Origin: Rufibacter sp. LB8
GTDB taxonomy: Bacteria > Bacteroidota > Bacteroidia > Cytophagales > Hymenobacteraceae
Reading direction: 5' to 3'
Length of the DNA: 64,000 bases
NCBI RefSeq assembly: GCF_014876185.1
Contig: NZ_JADALJ010000001.1
Coordinates: 1-64,000 of the forward strand
The notes beneath the pieces were generated by a model that was not told the origin of the DNA, did no database searches, and was given only the letters and a program-made list of their open reading frames with translations. Below, piece by piece: positions 57,908 through 64,000 of this stretch; within the stretch, counting starts at the first letter, position 1; every line of letters begins with the position of its first letter. The position numbers and the translations under genes were made by a program.

Positions 57908-59563
57908 ATGCTTGTAGATCTTAAGATAAAAAATTACGCCTTAATTGAGAAGCTGGAGCTTCAGCCAAGCCCTTTGCTCAACATCATCACGGGTGAGACC
58001 GGGGCCGGAAAGTCCATCATGCTGGGGGCCATTGGCCTGCTGCTGGGCAACCGCGCCGACTCCAAACTGCTCTTCAACCAAGCCGAGAAGTGCGTAATTG
58101 AGGGTTCCTTCAATATTTCTGAGTACCAGTTGCAAGGCTTTTTTGAGGAAGAGGACCTGGACTTTGAGCCCGTGAGTTTACTTCGCCGCGAAATCAGCCC
58201 CAGCGGTAAATCGCGCGCGTTCATCAATGACACGCCCGTCACCCTTGACACGCTGCGTAAGATTGGCGAACATTTAATGGACGTACACTCGCAGCATGAC
58301 ACGCTGCTTCTGGGCGATCAAGGTTACCAGCTGAACATCCTGGATTTGTTTGCGCAGAACGAAAGCCTGAAAGCCCGTTACCAATCTTCGTACCGCACTT
58401 ATAAAAAGCTGGACCGCGAAAACCAGGACCTGCAAAACCAACTGGCGCAATCGCAAAAAGAGCTGGACTACCACACGTTTCTGTTGAATGAATTGACAGA
58501 AGCCAACCTGCAGCCCGAGGAACAGGAAACCAACGAACAGGAACTCAAGCAACTGGAACACGCCGAGGAAATTAAGCTGAAGCTGAGCCAGGCCCTGCAA
58601 TACCTTTCTGAGAGCGAATACAACGCGGCCTCAGCCATGAAAGATGCCGGGCACCTGGTGAACCAGCTCACGGAGTTCGGGGATAATTTTCAGACCTTGA
58701 AGGCCCGCCTGGACAGCTGTTTCATTGAACTCTCTGACATTGCCGGCGAACTGGAAGACGCGGAGCGCAAAACCGAGGCCGACCCGCAACGGGCCGAGCA
58801 ACTTCAGGAACGCCTGGATTTGATTTACACGCTGCAACGTAAGCATCAGGTCAAAACCATTGACGAACTGTTGGCCATTCAGGCAGACCTGGAGCAGAAA
58901 GTAGGCAGCGTGCTGAACCTGGACATGGCCATAGAGAAAAACAAAAAAGCCCTGGCCGCCGCGTTGCAGGAAGTAGAAGATTTTGCCACTCAGCTTTCTC
59001 AATCACGCACACAGGTGTTCCCCGTGTTTGAGACGGAACTGCACAGCTTGCTCTCAGAACTGGGCATGCCCAACGCGCGCGTGGTCATTGACCACAAAAC
59101 CGCCGCACCTAGCCCCACCGGCATTGACGTGGTAAATATTCTGTTCAGCGCGAACAAAGGCGCCGCGCCGCAGACCTTGAGCAAAGCCGCTTCGGGCGGT
59201 GAATTCTCGCGTTTGATGCTCTGCGTAAAATATTTGCTCGCCGACAAAACTGCGCTGCCTACTATTATCTTTGACGAAATTGACACCGGTATTTCCGGAG
59301 AGATTGCCGTGAAGGTGGGGCGCATGATGCAACAAATGGCCAAAAAGCACCAACTGATCTGTATTTCGCACTTACCCCAAATGGCCGCGCAGGGCGATAC
59401 GCATTATTTCGTCTACAAAGAAGACCGCGCCGAGCGCACCGTCAGCCGGATCAGGCAGCTCACGCACCAGGAACGCGTGCAGGAAATAGCCCAGATGATT
59501 GCCGGCGCCAACCCCTCAGAAAACGCCTACCAAAGCGCGAAGGAGTTACTGGCTTTGACGTAA
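57908..59563 (+). CDS. recN: DNA repair protein RecN
   Basis: 551 residues. SMC-like ATPase for double-strand break repair. N-terminal LKIKNYALIEKLEL and Walker A GETGAGKSIML, central coiled coils (about 160-390, rich in Gln/Glu/Leu), then the ABC signature ASGGEFSRLML and Walker B TIIFDEIDTGISG. The length and domain order are canonical. It closes the bamD-porD cluster on the same strand but after a 600-nt gap with its own promoter candidate; a strong terminator follows. Confidence 0.97.
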   Translation: MLVDLKIKNYALIEKLELQPSPLLNIITGETGAGKSIMLGAIGLLLGNRADSKLLFNQAEKCVIEGSFNISEYQLQGFFEEEDLDFEPVSLLRREISPSGKSRAFINDTPVTLDTLRKIGEHLMDVHSQHDTLLLGDQGYQLNILDLFAQNESLKARYQSSYRTYKKLDRENQDLQNQLAQSQKELDYHTFLLNELTEANLQPEEQETNEQELKQLEHAEEIKLKLSQALQYLSESEYNAASAMKDAGHLVNQLTEFGDNFQTLKARLDSCFIELSDIAGELEDAERKTEADPQRAEQLQERLDLIYTLQRKHQVKTIDELLAIQADLEQKVGSVLNLDMAIEKNKKALAAALQEVEDFATQLSQSRTQVFPVFETELHSLLSELGMPNARVVIDHKTAAPSPTGIDVVNILFSANKGAAPQTLSKAASGGEFSRLMLCVKYLLADKTALPTIIFDEIDTGISGEIAVKVGRMMQQMAKKHQLICISHLPQMAAQGDTHYFVYKEDRAERTVSRIRQLTHQERVQEIAQMIAGANPSENAYQSAKELLALT

Positions 59564-59642
59564 TGGACTCGTTCCTAATGTGCTGATGTGCTGATATTCA
59601 ATTTGAGAAAGTAAGGATAAGAACTCTTGCCATCATTTTTAT

Positions 59643-59685
59643 AAAACAGAGAAGCCGATGAATTTGTCAGTGGCTTCTCTGTTTT
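59643..59685 (+). terminator. Intrinsic terminator of recN
   Basis: Perfect 14-bp stem AAAACAGAGAAGCC / GGCTTCTCTGTTTT with a 15-nt loop. Its right arm overlaps CP40 copy 33 by 7 nt. Confidence 0.86.
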
Positions 59686-59718
59686 CGGGCTCATTTCTGA
59701 AAACAAGGCCGAAAACGC
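59679..59718. repeat. CP40 palindrome, copy 33
   Basis: Shares its first 7 bases with the recN terminator. CTGTTTTCGGGCTCATTT left, AAGGCCGAAAACGC right. Confidence 0.84.
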
Positions 59719-59776
59719 ATCATCGCCTAAGCGAAAACCATTTCCACATCCTCAAATTTCCCAATTAGCACATTAA

Positions 59777-60148
59777 TTAGTCGTCTTCACGGTTCACAGT
59801 GTTGATGTCGAAGGCCGGTACGCAGATGGACCAGTATTCCACTTCCTCGTCAAAGGGGTTGGCGTATTGAATGCGGGCACCGGCTTTGATGAGCAAAGTC
59901 TGTCCGGCAGAGAGTACCAGGGTTTCGCCGTCAATTTCAATCTGTTTTTTGCCGCGGAGCACAATGGTTACCTCGTCAAACTCGGGGGTTTGGTGCGGCT
60001 CTGACCAATGCGGCGGTGCCACCATGTGGGCCACGCTCAAGGCCTGTGTTTTGGTGCTGGCCAGCCCGAAGTGCTCTTCAATCAGCTTTCCGTCTGTGGT
60101 GGGCACCCTGAACGGGGCATTCTGCAGGAAATATCGTTTCTCAGACAT
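59777..60148 (-). CDS. Small cupin-domain protein
   Basis: 123 residues forming a single cupin barrel: the first motif around PPHWSEPHQTPEFDEVTIVLRG (His/Glu metal ligands, shortened here) and the second around LVLSAGQTLLIKAGARIQY. Metal-binding small cupins bind sugars, hydroxamates or act as isomerases/dioxygenases; the role here is unknown. It starts 3 nt after the Kazal... upstream order aside, both genes lie on the minus strand with a 3-nt gap (Kazal gene 60152-60400 upstream), so they form one operon. Confidence 0.85.
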   Translation of the reverse strand: MSEKRYFLQNAPFRVPTTDGKLIEEHFGLASTKTQALSVAHMVAPPHWSEPHQTPEFDEVTIVLRGKKQIEIDGETLVLSAGQTLLIKAGARIQYANPFDEEVEYWSICVPAFDINTVNREDD

Positions 60149-60151
60149 GGC

Positions 60152-60400
60152 TTAGTTGGCGTTGGTGGAGTCTGGGCAGGCGCCTTTGGTGTAAGACAGC
60201 AGGCCTTTGGTTTGGGCGGAACAGGCGTTGCCGTAAGTCTTGCCATCGCAACCGCAGACAGGGTCATACTGCATGGTGCAGGCGCGCTCATTGTCAATTT
60301 TGGCAAGGTCAATGCAGGCGGCGGCGGTCTCCTGAGTGGGCTTGCAGCCTATGGCAAGCGCCAGGGCGGCCAGGGGAAGAAATGTCAAAAGTTTTTTCAT
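60152..60400 (-). CDS. Kazal-type protease-inhibitor-like lipoprotein
   Basis: 82 residues. Lipoprotein signal with lipobox LAIGC (Cys at about residue 19), then a short linker and one Kazal-like module: the spacing [20 protein letters not shown] followed by a final Cys (KGAC) matches the Kazal pattern PVCGxDGxTYxNxCxA. Kazal domains inhibit serine proteases. In bacteria such lipoproteins are often unstudied; a role in protecting the envelope from proteases is inference. It overlaps no gene and sits 3 nt before the cupin start. Confidence 0.87.
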   Translation of the reverse strand: MKKLLTFLPLAALALAIGCKPTQETAAACIDLAKIDNERACTMQYDPVCGCDGKTYGNACSAQTKGLLSYTKGACPDSTNAN

Positions 60401-60542
60401 AGATAAGATAGCTGTTTGCCTATATACGGCGAAAGTGGTAGAAGGCTGTGCTAGTGGCCCAATGGGAATGTTGCTGTAAAGATGGAAAAAACATTAACCC
60501 CTTCCTTGTGTATTCCGTACTGCTTAAATATAGATTAGAATA

Positions 60543-60550
60543 TATATTTG
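60543..60550 (+). promoter_or_regulatory. Candidate -7 box upstream of the first YtxH gene (TATATTTG)
   Basis: Matches TAnnTTTG, about 80 nt before the ATG at 60631. No -33 TTG at the usual distance. Confidence 0.38.
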
Positions 60551-60630
60551 TGAAGGTATATTTCTGGCCTTCGGTCGTTTCAAAATAGAACGCCGAACAA
60601 CTTGTTAACAAACCCTTATTTATCATAACC

Positions 60631-60915
60631 ATGAACGACAACTCCAAAGTTTTGATCGCTGCCGCTGCTGGTGCCGCCGCAGGTGTAATTGCCGGTTTAT
60701 TAATGGCCCCCAGTGCCGGGAAAGAGTCACGTGAAGGCCTTTTGAAAATTGCCGGTCAGGTGGCAGAAGGCTTCAACGGGCAGGTGGCCACGTACCTGGA
60801 GAAATTCAGCGGCATCGCCAGCATGCTCAATGGCCTGGGCGCTGACAGCACCTCTACCATGTCTGTGGGCGCAGACGCCTCTACCGGCGTTACCGCAGAC
60901 GGAAACCGCGGCTAA
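60631..60915 (+). CDS. YtxH domain protein, first of two
   Basis: 94 residues. The N-terminus NDNSKVLIAAAAGAAAGVIA with LLMAPSAGKESREGLL is the YtxH/gas-vesicle-like motif: a Gly/Ala-rich membrane helix followed by the conserved APxxGxExR segment. The rest is a short amphipathic helix and a Ser/Thr/Ala-rich tail. YtxH proteins are small, stress-related membrane proteins of unclear function. A paralogue lies 138 nt downstream. Confidence 0.85.
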   Translation: MNDNSKVLIAAAAGAAAGVIAGLLMAPSAGKESREGLLKIAGQVAEGFNGQVATYLEKFSGIASMLNGLGADSTSTMSVGADASTGVTADGNRG

Positions 60916-60986
60916 ACCACTGCCTGGTATGCTGCTAGGTAACTGCCGGCTGGCAAAACCAAATAGTATAAATACCGTTTAGAAGC

Positions 60987-61014
60987 AATGACGCCAAAAC
61001 GGCGTTGTTCCTTT
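60987..61014 (+). terminator. Possible terminator between the YtxH genes
   Basis: Stem AATGACGCC / GGCGTTGTT (two G-T pairs) with loop AAAAC, followed by CCTTTT. Confidence 0.5.
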
Positions 61015-61053
61015 TAAACAGGAAGAACCCATTTCAACTAAAACGTAAAACTC

Positions 61054-61509
61054 ATGAAAGACAATAGCGGAAAGATCATTCTGGCTTTGCTGGCAGGCGC
61101 CAGTGCCGGGGTGATTGCAGGAATCTTGATGGCCCCGGAAGCAGGTGAAGCCACGCGCGGTACCCTCAAGAAAAGTGCCTCTAAACTAGGTGCTGACCTT
61201 GAATCTAAATTACAGGCGGGCATGGAGCAGTTGCAGGCCTTGAGCACCAGCGCAGGCGCCATGTTGGGCCGCAAAGGCGGTACAGGCAGCGACTCAGGCA
61301 ACGGCGGGTCTAACGTAACCTCCTCAGGCTCTACCACCACGGCTACTTCTCACTTATCTGGCAATGAGTCCGGCGGAAACGTAGGCGCCACTGGCAATAC
61401 TGCTGGCGGTGACCAAAATGCAGACTCTGACGCCAGCCGTGGCGGACGCAAGAAAGCTTCTGGCGGTGACTCTAAAGGATCTGGCGGCGGAACCAACGCC
61501 ACTGCCTAA
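61054..61509 (+). CDS. YtxH domain protein, second of two, with low-complexity tail
   Basis: 151 residues. Same N-terminal plan as its neighbour (ILALLAGASAGVIAGILMAP then EAGEATRGTLKKSASK). A C-terminal half (about 75-151) of almost only Gly, Ser, Thr, Asn, Ala and Asp replaces the short tail of the first copy, with a basic patch GGRKKASGG. The tail is probably disordered. The two genes look like a tandem duplication with divergence outside the YtxH motif. Confidence 0.82.
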   Translation: MKDNSGKIILALLAGASAGVIAGILMAPEAGEATRGTLKKSASKLGADLESKLQAGMEQLQALSTSAGAMLGRKGGTGSDSGNGGSNVTSSGSTTTATSHLSGNESGGNVGATGNTAGGDQNADSDASRGGRKKASGGDSKGSGGGTNATA

Positions 61510-61739
61510 ATTTTTCTGAAATTCTTTCGCGGTTCTGTAACCTCTGTGTGGCAGCCTCGTTAAAGAAGGTATAACAGTTGGTTAAATGAACGGCATTAAA
61601 TAGATGTTTGTAACGTTAAATCAAAACTTGTTGGTGAAACTGACGGATTCAAAAAACGAAAGGGATACAGCAAGGATTTAATACCACACCGGCGAAAGCC
61701 ACATCAAAAGTTTAACGCAAGTCAATTAACCAATATTAA

Positions 61740-61768
61740 GAAAGGCTTCCCAGACGGGGAAGCCTTTC
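61740..61768 (+). terminator. Strong intrinsic terminator downstream of the YtxH genes
   Basis: Stem AAAGGCTTCCC / GGGAAGCCTTT, loop AGACG, followed by CTGCTTTT. Confidence 0.83.
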
Positions 61769-61784
61769 TGCTTTTATACCATTT

Positions 61785-61823
61785 CCGTTTTAGAGCTCAA
61801 TTCTGAAAACGGAGCCAAAAACG
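61785..61823. repeat. CP40 palindrome, copy 34
   Basis: CCGTTTTAGAGCTCAATT left, GGAGCCAAAAACG right. Sixteen nt after the terminator. Confidence 0.75.
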
Positions 61824-61909
61824 AGTTGCTGTTTAAGTTGTACCATCTGAAATCTGATGTTTACACATTCCGTCCCCCTATAAAGGGTATGCAAAGTGCG
61901 AAAACATTT

Positions 61910-61949
61910 TTGTTTTTGTGCTCATTTCCAGAAATGAGCCCGAAAACAG
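61910..61949. repeat. CP40 palindrome, copy 35
   Basis: TTGTTTTTGTGCTCATTT left, GAGCCCGAAAACAG right. One nt from the lysS terminator. Confidence 0.8.
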
Positions 61950-61950
61950 A

Positions 61951-61984
61951 AAAGGCCGCTCTAGTTAGTTAAAGAGCGGCCTTT
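61951..61984 (-). terminator. Intrinsic terminator of lysS
   Basis: Perfect 12-bp stem AAAGGCCGCTCT / AGAGCGGCCTTT on the 3' side of lysS. Confidence 0.84.
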
Positions 61985-62011
61985 CGTTTGTGCTATTTCG
62001 CCGAAGGCAAA

Positions 62012-62046
62012 TTAGCACATCAGCACATTAAATCATCAGCACATTA
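62012..62046. repeat. AGCACATCAGCACATTA short repeat at the lysS stop
   Basis: Two to three copies of TTAGCACATCAGCACATTA; the last unit includes the lysS stop codon (TAA, 62044-62046). Same family as 29081-29140. Confidence 0.65.
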
Positions 62047-63567
62047 AGAGTTGTTCTCTGGTTTCATCTGTGGGAAGAACAGCACGTCTTGAATGGAGTG
62101 CGAGTTGGTCATGATCATGCTCAGGCGGTCAATGCCAATGCCCAAACCGGCGGTTGGCGGCATGCCGTATTCCAGGGCACGCAGGAAATCTTCGTCTAGC
62201 ACCATGGCCTCGGTGTCGCCGCGTTTGCCTAGTTCCAGCTGTTCTTCAAAGCGGGCGCGCTGGTCAATGGGGTCGTTGAGCTCAGAGAAGGCGTTGCAGA
62301 TTTCCTTGCCGTTGCAGATGGCTTCAAAGCGCTCCACCAAACCTTCTTTGCTGCGGTGTTTCTTGGCCAGCGGGCTCATTTCTACAGGGTAGTCAGTGAT
62401 AAACGTAGGCTGAATCAGCTGCGCCTCACACTTCTCCCCGAAGATCTCGTCAATGATCTTGCCTTTGCCAATGTTGGGGTCAAGCTTGATATTGAGGCTG
62501 GCGGCGGTTTCACGCAGTTGGGCTTCGTCCATCTCAGAGATGTCAATGCCGGTAAAATGCTGAATGGCCTCAAACATGGTGAAACGCTTCCAAGGCCGCG
62601 CGAAGTTGATGATGTTTTCGCCTACCTGCACTTCCGTAGTTCCGTGCAATGCCAAGGCTACTTTCTCCACCATCTCCTCTACCAAGTCCATCATCCAGTA
62701 GTAGTCTTTGTAGGCTACGTACAGCTCCACTTGGGTGAACTCCGGGTTGTGGAAGCGGCTCATGCCTTCGTTCCTGAAGTCTTTGGAGAACTCGTACACC
62801 CCGTCAAAACCACCTACAATTAACCGCTTGAGGTACAACTCATTGGCGATGCGCAGGTACAAGGTCATGTCCAGCGTGTTGTGGTGCGTCTTGAACGGAC
62901 GCGCTGCGGCTCCGCCGTACAAAGGCTGCAAAATAGGCGTTTCCACCTCTAAATAACCACGTTCGTTTAGATACTCGCGCATGGTGTTCACCAGCTTGGT
63001 ACGCTTGATAAAGGCCTCTTTCACGTGCGGGTTCACCACCAAGTCCACGTACCGCTGACGGTAGCGCAATTCTGGGTCGGTGAACGCGTCATACACGTGC
63101 TCCACGCCGTTTTCGTCTACTTCGCGCTTTACAATAGGCAGCGGTTTCAGGGATTTGGCCAGCAAGGTCAGTTCTGTCACGTGTACCGAGGTTTCGCCAA
63201 CCTGGGTTTTGAACACGTAGCCTTTCACGCCAATGAAGTCGCCAATGTCCAGCATTTTCTTGAACACGGTGTTGTAAAGGTCCTTGTTTTCGCCCGGGGC
63301 GATGTCATCGCGGCTCACATAGATCTGGATGCGGCCGGAGCTGTCCATGAGCTCCGCAAACGAGGCTTTGCCCATCACGCGGCGGCTCATCAGGCGGCCG
63401 GCCAGGCTTACTTCCTGGTAATTGTTGGCGTCTGGGCTGTAGTTTTCTTTTATGTCTAAGGCCGTGGCGGTCACGTCAAAAAGTTCAGAAGGGTAGGGGT
63501 TGATGCCCATTTTCTGGAGCTCTTCGCGCTCATGGCGGCGGCGTAGTTCCTGTTCGCTTAAATGCAT
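62044..63567 (-). CDS. lysS: Lysine-tRNA ligase, class II
   Basis: 507 residues. N-terminal OB-fold anticodon domain (about 60-165, [21 protein letters not shown]) and the class II catalytic core: motif 1 in the [21 protein letters not shown] region, motif 2 [18 protein letters not shown], and motif 3 [13 protein letters not shown]. The ATG at 63567 gives the usual [17 protein letters not shown] start. Charges tRNA(Lys). It has its own terminator and is not linked to the genes before it. Confidence 0.97.
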   Translation of the reverse strand: MHLSEQELRRRHEREELQKMGINPYPSELFDVTATALDIKENYSPDANNYQEVSLAGRLMSRRVMGKASFAELMDSSGRIQIYVSRDDIAPGENKDLYNTVFKKMLDIGDFIGVKGYVFKTQVGETSVHVTELTLLAKSLKPLPIVKREVDENGVEHVYDAFTDPELRYRQRYVDLVVNPHVKEAFIKRTKLVNTMREYLNERGYLEVETPILQPLYGGAAARPFKTHHNTLDMTLYLRIANELYLKRLIVGGFDGVYEFSKDFRNEGMSRFHNPEFTQVELYVAYKDYYWMMDLVEEMVEKVALALHGTTEVQVGENIINFARPWKRFTMFEAIQHFTGIDISEMDEAQLRETAASLNIKLDPNIGKGKIIDEIFGEKCEAQLIQPTFITDYPVEMSPLAKKHRSKEGLVERFEAICNGKEICNAFSELNDPIDQRARFEEQLELGKRGDTEAMVLDEDFLRALEYGMPPTAGLGIGIDRLSMIMTNSHSIQDVLFFPQMKPENNS

Positions 63568-63709
63568 GGAAACGTGTGGTTCAGTGGATTCTAAAAATCA
63601 AACCGCGAATTTCGGAAATAATTCGCAGACATAGCGTGGTTCTGGGCCGAAATGCAAAAATGAGGCCCCACCCCAACCCCTCCCCAACGGAGAGGGGCTT
63701 TTCTGGAGC

Positions 63710-63750
63710 TACGTTTCGGGGCTCGTTTTGGGAAATGAAGGCAAAAACGG
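63710..63750. repeat. CP40 palindrome, copy 36
   Basis: TACGTTTCGGGGCTCGTTT left, GAAGGCAAAAACGG right. Diverged. Confidence 0.7.
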
Positions 63751-63881
63751 AGGGACCTCACCCCCGGCCCCTCTCCCACGGAGAGGGGAGAGTTGGAATG
63801 TAGAAATGGTTTTTATATATCTTCTGCTAGCCCATTCAAAACGCTAGAATAAAGGGCTACCAAATATATCTTAAAACCGAT

Positions 63882-64000
63882 TTAAATAGGCCCTGGCTTT
63901 AGCCAGGGTACTTTATGTAAACGATTTCGGCTTTAGCCAATCAATGTATTTGGCTAAAGCCAATTTATACCTTCGCTGTTTACCCCGGCTAAAGCCGGGG
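63882..64000. repeat. GGCTTTAGCC palindrome cluster
   Basis: CCCTGGCTTTAGCCAGGG, then GGCTTTAGCC and GGCTAAAGCC, then CCCCGGCTAAAGCCGGGG at the edge. Several inverted copies in about 120 bp, similar in plan to the REPIN-like elements; cut by the window end. Confidence 0.75.

Larger units (their letters stand above)
61510..62043. other. Intergenic region with terminator pair and possible small RNA
   Basis: Bases 61510-61739 have no gene, repeat or recognised RNA, yet lie more than 200 nt before a strong terminator (61740-61768). A long 3' untranslated region or a small RNA could fill this space. Two CP40 copies (61785-61823 and 61910-61949) and the lysS terminator follow. Confidence 0.55.
63568..64000. 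other. Terminal repeat region
   Basis: No gene. Holds two G-rich CCCCTCCCC...GAGAGGGG palindromes (about 63664-63697 and 63757-63790), CP40 (63710-63750), and a cluster of GGCTTTAGCC / GGCTAAAGCC palindromes at 63882-64000 that runs off the window. Confidence 0.75.

Noticed and set aside
60420-60647. 75-codon minus-strand frame
   Set aside because: Covers the promoter region of the first YtxH gene and has no recognisable protein features.
1-64000. tRNA, rRNA, tmRNA or known riboswitches
   Set aside because: I saw no T-arm-like GGTTCGAATCC with a matching acceptor stem and no familiar aptamer core; a covariance-model scan would be decisive.

Overview
The window looks like a stretch of chromosome from a Bacteroidota bacterium of the order Cytophagales, most likely family Hymenobacteraceae (Rufibacter- or Pontibacter-like). 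Three kinds of evidence support this. Several genes are typical of the phylum: type IX secretion components (PorE-, PorQ- and PorD-like), the bamD-rpoZ-coaBC-porD-recN block, bshA for bacillithiol, and a GH3/beta-lactamase fusion. Upstream sites resemble the phylum's TTG / TAnnTTTG promoter rather than -35/-10 boxes. Shine-Dalgarno sequences are rare. The genus is an inference; the phylum is much safer. I found no rRNA, tRNA or CRISPR array.

Layout. 1-1890: the 3' nearly complete part of dnaA and an Rrf2-type regulator. 1891-2948: a repeat island without genes. 2949-6168: peroxiredoxin, a small membrane protein, an OsmC-type peroxidase and an orphan histidine kinase. 6718-13312: GH3-family acyl-adenylate enzyme, CNNM/CBS transporter-like protein, dxr, rseP and a secreted protein. 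13313-14343: second repeat island. 14344-24531: PorE-like OmpA protein, lon, porQ, hslU, an unknown protein, an SDR and an S1/P1 nuclease. 24532-25373: third repeat island. 25374-27314: a DUF922-like gene cut in two by an IS1-family element. 28003-42802: mostly minus strand, with prfB (classical +1 frameshift site), a membrane-anchored nuclease-like protein, ilvE, a corrinoid adenosyltransferase, a LolD-type ATPase, a large TPR membrane protein, gatC, plsC, a Nudix hydrolase, a broken toxin-antitoxin pair, bshA and the GH3/beta-lactamase fusion. 43172-57308: mutL, a rhomboid pair, SPFH/NfeD, mdh, tilS, an OstA-like protein, bamD, rpoZ, coaBC (split into two frames) and porD. 57908-63567: recN, cupin, Kazal lipoprotein, two YtxH proteins and lysS.

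The most striking feature is not a gene. A roughly 40-bp palindrome (called CP40 here; arms CCGTTTTCGGGCTCATTT and its complement around a 4-nt centre) occurs 36 times in 64 kb, about once per 1.8 kb. Twelve copies start within 15 nt of a stop codon on the 3' side, and eight abut or overlap an ordinary intrinsic-terminator hairpin. One copy lies in frame inside tilS, and another supplies the start codon of porQ. Two co-varying subtypes keep the stem paired. A second class consists of 124-140 bp elements bounded by perfect or near-perfect inverted arms, with unrelated sequences but the same architecture (REPIN-like). The three gene-free islands share a third, roughly 220-bp repeat.

Functionally this is core-genome territory: replication start, protein quality control (lon, hslU, rseP, rhomboids, SPFH/NfeD), envelope biogenesis and secretion (bamD, OstA, PorE/Q/D), isoprenoid and CoA synthesis, DNA repair (mutL, recN), translation (prfB, gatC, tilS, lysS) and oxidative defence (peroxiredoxin, OsmC, BshA). 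Recent decay is visible at two loci: the IS1 insertion and a nonsense codon in a ParE/RelE-like toxin.
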